Assembly (NCBI GenBank): GCA_015680635.1
Contig: JAABOA010000253.1
Location: 1-10,875 of the forward strand
Direction: 5' to 3'
Source of the DNA: Lunasporangiospora selenospora
Lineage: Eukaryota > Mortierellomycota > Mortierellomycetes > Mortierellales > Mortierellaceae
DNA length: 10,875 nt
Shown here: piece after piece, positions 6,890-10,875 of the stretch
Numbering within the stretch: the stretch's first letter is position 1
How the letters are laid out: the number at the start of each line of letters is the position of its first letter
The notes under the pieces: generated by a model
What the model was told of the DNA's origin: nothing
Databases searched by the model: none
The model's input: the letters and a program-made list of their open reading frames with translations, nothing else
Made by a program: the position numbers and the translations under genes

Positions 6890-9800
6890 ATGGCCTCACA
6901 AGCATCAGACCGCGCACAAGATGAGGCAGCCACCACTAGAGTCCCTACTGGTGCACAAGAAGCAACGCCAGATCACACACTGGAACACGGCCACACAACA
7001 TTGACCGAACCTTGCCAATCTCCGCATTCTCATCTTCCATCTCTACCCCAGTCTTGCCAACAAACCCCTTCTCCATCTCATCCTGCATCTCCCACTCCCA
7101 CTCCCGTTCATGTCACCAACCCCAAGACTTTGCTCAACAAAGTCCCTGCCGTGAACACCGGCTGCCCAAACGCTACCAACACTGCCCAGTGGTTCTACAA
7201 GCCCTACCTTCAGCCTTCCTGTATCTCGACCACTGCCACCTCGAGCCTCATGCCCACAACACCCATCCCTGTGTCCCCTTCCCCTTCCCACCCCTCTCCT
7301 TCTCACTTTAATTCGCCTCTGATGGACTCGGACCTTGTCGCTGGTCCCGAGAGCTGTATCGACCTCTTCAACACGGGAACCACCGGTGCTCTGGGCGGGT
7401 TTGGGAAAAAGAAGAACTTCGATGACACCGCCGACACCCACTATGCCCATTTACTGCCCTCAAGATCTGCTGCTAGGCCGGCTCTGGGCTCGGTCGCTGC
7501 CGCCCTCCAGTCGGAACGACTCTCGGCCTTACATGGTCATCGTACCACAGGCCCATACTCCACCTCGGCACCTCGGGCGACATCCTTTCACTCTAATAAC
7601 TCACCGCCGCCATATGCTGGGACAATGCCCTCATCCATCCCGCTCTCCTCGACTGGTAATCCGACTACCGCTGCGGGGACTCCCGTAGAAGCGGAATACC
7701 ACAGCCCATACAAGGCCCCTTCACATACCAATAGCCGAGCATTTATCCCACCAACATTACAAGGCTATGAGGTCACGGGTGGGTCGCAGGCAGGGAACAT
7801 GGGTCTCATCATGGGCAAGCGCCTCTCGGATGGGATCCCGGTGACAGGCAAAGTCCACCAGTCTCGAGTCATTCTCCAACATGAATACCGTATCCTAAAG
7901 CGGCTAGAGATTGTCAATACAAAGTTTAATCCAGACTACAACATCGAGTGTCAAAGCGACAGCGGCAACAGCAGCAGCAACAGCAGCGACTCCCAGTCTC
8001 CTTCAGTGCTCCCAGAAGTAATCGTCCACACTCCAGTAGGGCAAATGGAGAAGGAGAACGCAGAAATGGATATCGACTCGCACTTGAAAAAGGGGCCAAC
8101 CAAAGGTTGTCAGCATAATGGACCTGACAAGGCATCAAGTCAAAATCCTAGACTCGAGCCAGGGGGAGACGAATCTGAGAAATATTTCAACCGGATCGTG
8201 GAAGACTTTATCGACGTCGAGAACGAGGACATGTCTGTCCTAGTCCTCGAGCGGCTTGGAGCCAATCTACTCTCACATCTACATCACCAGTTCCTAGGAC
8301 TTGACGATGTAGACGGACTCCACTGTCCCGAAACCCAACCTAAGCAGAGTCTAGGTTCTCCCTTTCCAGATGTGTATACCTTCTTGGTCTTTGCACTCAA
8401 AGCATCCTCTGTGCTTGAGGCTCTCTTAGGAGCAAATCTAGCACACCTCGCAATCTGTCCGACCGCAATGCACTGGATGCCACCAAAGCGCGTGTCGCAG
8501 TCGGCATCGACTCAAGAACCTAGCTCACCTCACTCCCCCGAACCATCGCCCAAGCATCATCCAAACAATACTGATAATACCACTGTAAATAATACGGAGG
8601 AAGGTGGAGGCACCCCATCATCACATCAACAATTCTATAAGCCTCCACCTCCACCATCACATCTTGCTCACCTCAAACCAAATGTGAAAGTGTTCTCACT
8701 CCTTGAGGGTCTCGATGTAAATGAAACTTCGATCCGGCTCTTTGACTTTACACACTCCAAGATCCTGAGTCACGAACGAGCAAGGGCACCTAATAACATT
8801 GCCGAATGGCAGATTCCTAGTTTCCTGGAGTACCACCTTCATTTCCTGGCCCCTGAGCAGACTGGCCGAGCAGAGACATGGATGGACCACCGCACAGATA
8901 TTTATTGTCTCGGAACAACCCTCTTTACACTACTCACCATGCAGTTCCCAAACGCAGGAAACGATAGTGTCCAAATTCTGCAAGGTAAACCGTGATCTGT
9001 ATTTACATTTACAATAGGGAAAGAACCTGTTTGTCAGATATAGGCCTATCTTTATTGATGCAGACACTTCAACACCACAACTAGGTGTCCTCACAAGAGA
9101 CCTTCCATCGCTCAATGTCTTCCGTCCTGATATGCCCCCTATCATCGATGACATTCTCCGAAAAATGACTCAAAAGGTGATAAATGCTACACTTTTATTT
9201 TTCATGACTTATAATATTGGACAGATTCCAAGAACATCTTGTTTACCTGCTTTTACTTTCGCACGCCATGGATATTTAGCAACCGAGTCAAAGATACCAG
9301 AGCGCTTTTGGATTCAAACAAGATATTCTTCACTGTCTTAATGAGCTGCACAAAACTGGATGGGTAAGTGTTTTCAATCAAATACATTTTAAGCGCGTAT
9401 CCAAATGCTCTAGCATTGTCTATTTACCTGATGCTTGTCAATGCATTGATGAATACTTTGTACTTGGACCACTCTGTCCCTCAAAGATTGACTCATTCGA
9501 ACTAGGAAGACACGATCACTCGTATCGATTTGTGTTGCCAAATTTGCTCTTTGGTCGACAATCAGAACAACAACTCATTTCGTCAATTATTTCTCAGGCA
9601 GCGAACGCATATCAAAACTGGATTAACAGCGAACAGACAATGAGCGATGATGAATCAGATCATGGAAGAAACTTGACATCAAAAACAACGGCGGCGGCGG
9701 CAGGAGATTTAGACCTAAATGTATTGGCGATGGATATTGTCCCACTTCAAAATCAAGCCTCGGCCAAAATTCCTCTGTCATCCAAAATGCTTCTTCGGAA

Positions 9801-10875
9801 TCCCAAACCGTTTGATGGAGGCCGGTTTCTGCAACAGGGTAGCCATGGGCAGTCCGAGCCTGTTGTGAGAGTAATCTTTGTTGGCGGATCATCTGGAGTT
9901 GGCAAGTAAGTGAAGAATGCTTTTCCTTTGTCTTTCTGGTTATCATTTTTTTCCCTCTCTTGAATCAATGGCCGGATATGACTACTGCTCTTCCTAACGA
10001 CGATTCGTCCATTTTTATTTATTTATTTTTGGTTTATCCGGGAGCAGAAGCGTTTTGGTAAGAGGCATGTCAACAGCCGCCAGGAACACTGGACTTTTTG
10101 CTGCAGGAGTCTTTGAAGCCGAAGGATCAGCTCCGTACTCGGCCATTCTTTCTTGTATCCAATCCGTCCTCCAACAACTTCTCGCGCAGCATACAGAAGC
10201 CCTCGCCTCCCTTTTTGTGGCGATCCGCACAGCATTCGAACCCGACTGCGGCATCTCCATCGTCTGCGACCTTGTTCCGGAATTGAGGTTTTTCTTTCAT
10301 GGCACAGAAATGCCGGAGAGCAAGGATGTGCCACTGGTTCAGTCTATGGTTCGATTTCATAACCTGATCGTAAAGTTGATCCGAGTGATCTCGACCCATT
10401 TCTTCATGACCTGGCTAATGGACGACCTCCAGTTTGCGGATGATAACTCGGTCGAGTTGCTGGCGACACTTGTGAATGCAAACAAGCGACTGCCAGTGGT
10501 GCTGATCATTACTCACAGAGAAACAAAGGACTGTTTGGCCAAGATTCAATCCATTTTGGGCGGAGGCAGCACAGCAACCGGTAATCCTAACTCTTCGTCA
10601 CCGGCTGATAATACTAGTAGTCACAATGGAACTGAAGCGGCTAATGCACCGACCTCACAACCCGGAAGTGGAGACGCATCAGTAGATAAATCTGAAGGAA
10701 TACCGGATACTCGTGCATCTGCCACAGGATCATCCTCCACGGATGACTGCGCCAATACCGAAACACTTCCTATGGTTGGCCGAGGTGGAGCAGGCGTCCG
10801 GTTCATTCGACTTTTGGATCCGACACTAGAATCAATCCAGGATTTCTTGGCCGTTCTCTTACACCGAAACAAGAC
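6890..10875 (+). CDS. N-terminal part of a group X-type hybrid histidine kinase: pseudokinase plus P-loop ATPase (incomplete)
   Basis: Visible exons are 6890-8984, 9064-9176, 9280-9363, 9487-9905 and 10048-10875 (open at the edge), 1179 codons so far. The first in-frame ATG after the TAA at 6767 is 6890; a distant upstream exon is not excluded. Residues 1-290 are Pro/Ser/Thr-rich. A kinase-like domain spans about 290-764: Lys321, Glu332, HLAICPTAM (519-527) in place of HRD, DFT (619-621), APEQTGR, HRTDIYCLGTTLF and RYQSAFGFKQDILHCLNEL. FELGRHD..RF.LP..LFGR (768-790) is the linker typical of this family. A P-loop ATPase follows, with GGSSGVGKS (897-905) and Walker B WLMDDLQFAD. Group X kinases (S. 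pombe Mak2/Mak3, Candida Chk1) then carry GAF, histidine kinase and receiver domains, which would lie beyond the window. The expected role is a cytoplasmic stress sensor. Assignment to group X rests on the first two domains only. Confidence 0.85.
7959..7989 (+). repeat. AGC-rich trinucleotide tract inside the kinase-like domain
   Basis: Repeated AGC/AAC codons encode SGNSSSNSSDS. The tract lies in a low-complexity insertion of about 80 residues between the N-lobe and the rest of the kinase-like domain, and it keeps the reading frame. Confidence 0.75.

Noticed and set aside
7043-7450. 135-residue minus-strand frame opposite the sensor kinase
   Set aside because: It is an antisense shadow of the Pro/Ser/Thr-rich N-terminus, which produces Gly/Arg/Val-rich open frames on the other strand.
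9001-9063. Acceptor ACAATAG ending at 9017 for the first sensor intron
   Set aside because: With the donor at 8985 it leads to a TAG nine codons later. The CAG at 9061-9063 keeps the frame and continues the kinase C-lobe sensibly.
9411-9486. Acceptor CTAG ending at 9413 for the third sensor intron
   Set aside because: Phase does not match and the frame stops at once. The AAAG ending at 9486 gives IDSFELGRHD, the expected family linker.

Overview
The window looks like nuclear DNA of a filamentous fungus. All three genes are broken by short spliceosomal introns (mostly 79-142 nt) with GTAAGT/GTATGT-type donors, CTAAC-like branch sites and AG acceptors. Two products carry eukaryotic secretion signals, one of them with a Kex2-type KR site. 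The third has the architecture of a fungal group X hybrid histidine kinase. An early-diverging lineage such as Mortierellomycotina/Mucoromycota would fit, but that placement is inference; no marker here fixes it.

Layout, left to right. 1-840 holds no recognisable gene but has a cluster of short inverted repeats in its first 220 bases. 841-3362 (minus) is a pepsin-like (A1) secreted aspartic protease in five exons, with two unusually long introns. 3363-3929 is intergenic, with polyadenylation signals for the next gene and a GC-rich hairpin just before the protease start. 3930-5674 (minus) is a secreted M28 leucine-aminopeptidase-type zinc peptidase in seven exons. 5675-6889 is a divergent promoter region rich in microsatellites. 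6890 to the right edge (plus, incomplete) is the N-terminal 1179 codons of a protein with a kinase-like domain followed by a P-loop ATPase domain, spread over five visible exons.

The two peptidase genes lie head to tail and make a complementary extracellular pair: an endoprotease that opens up proteins and an aminopeptidase that trims the peptides. The divergent gene is probably a sensor kinase. A shared control region is possible but not shown. All coding boundaries were built by hand from reading frame, splice signals and family motifs. Internal frames and phases of all three models close without a stop; the least certain point is the first intron of the aspartic protease.

I found no CRISPR array, rRNA, tRNA or transposon. 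The most interesting points are the degenerate catalytic loop of the sensor's kinase domain, the possible leaderless second start of the aspartic protease, introns whose retention would cut the sensor off before its ATPase, and the structured segment at the left edge.
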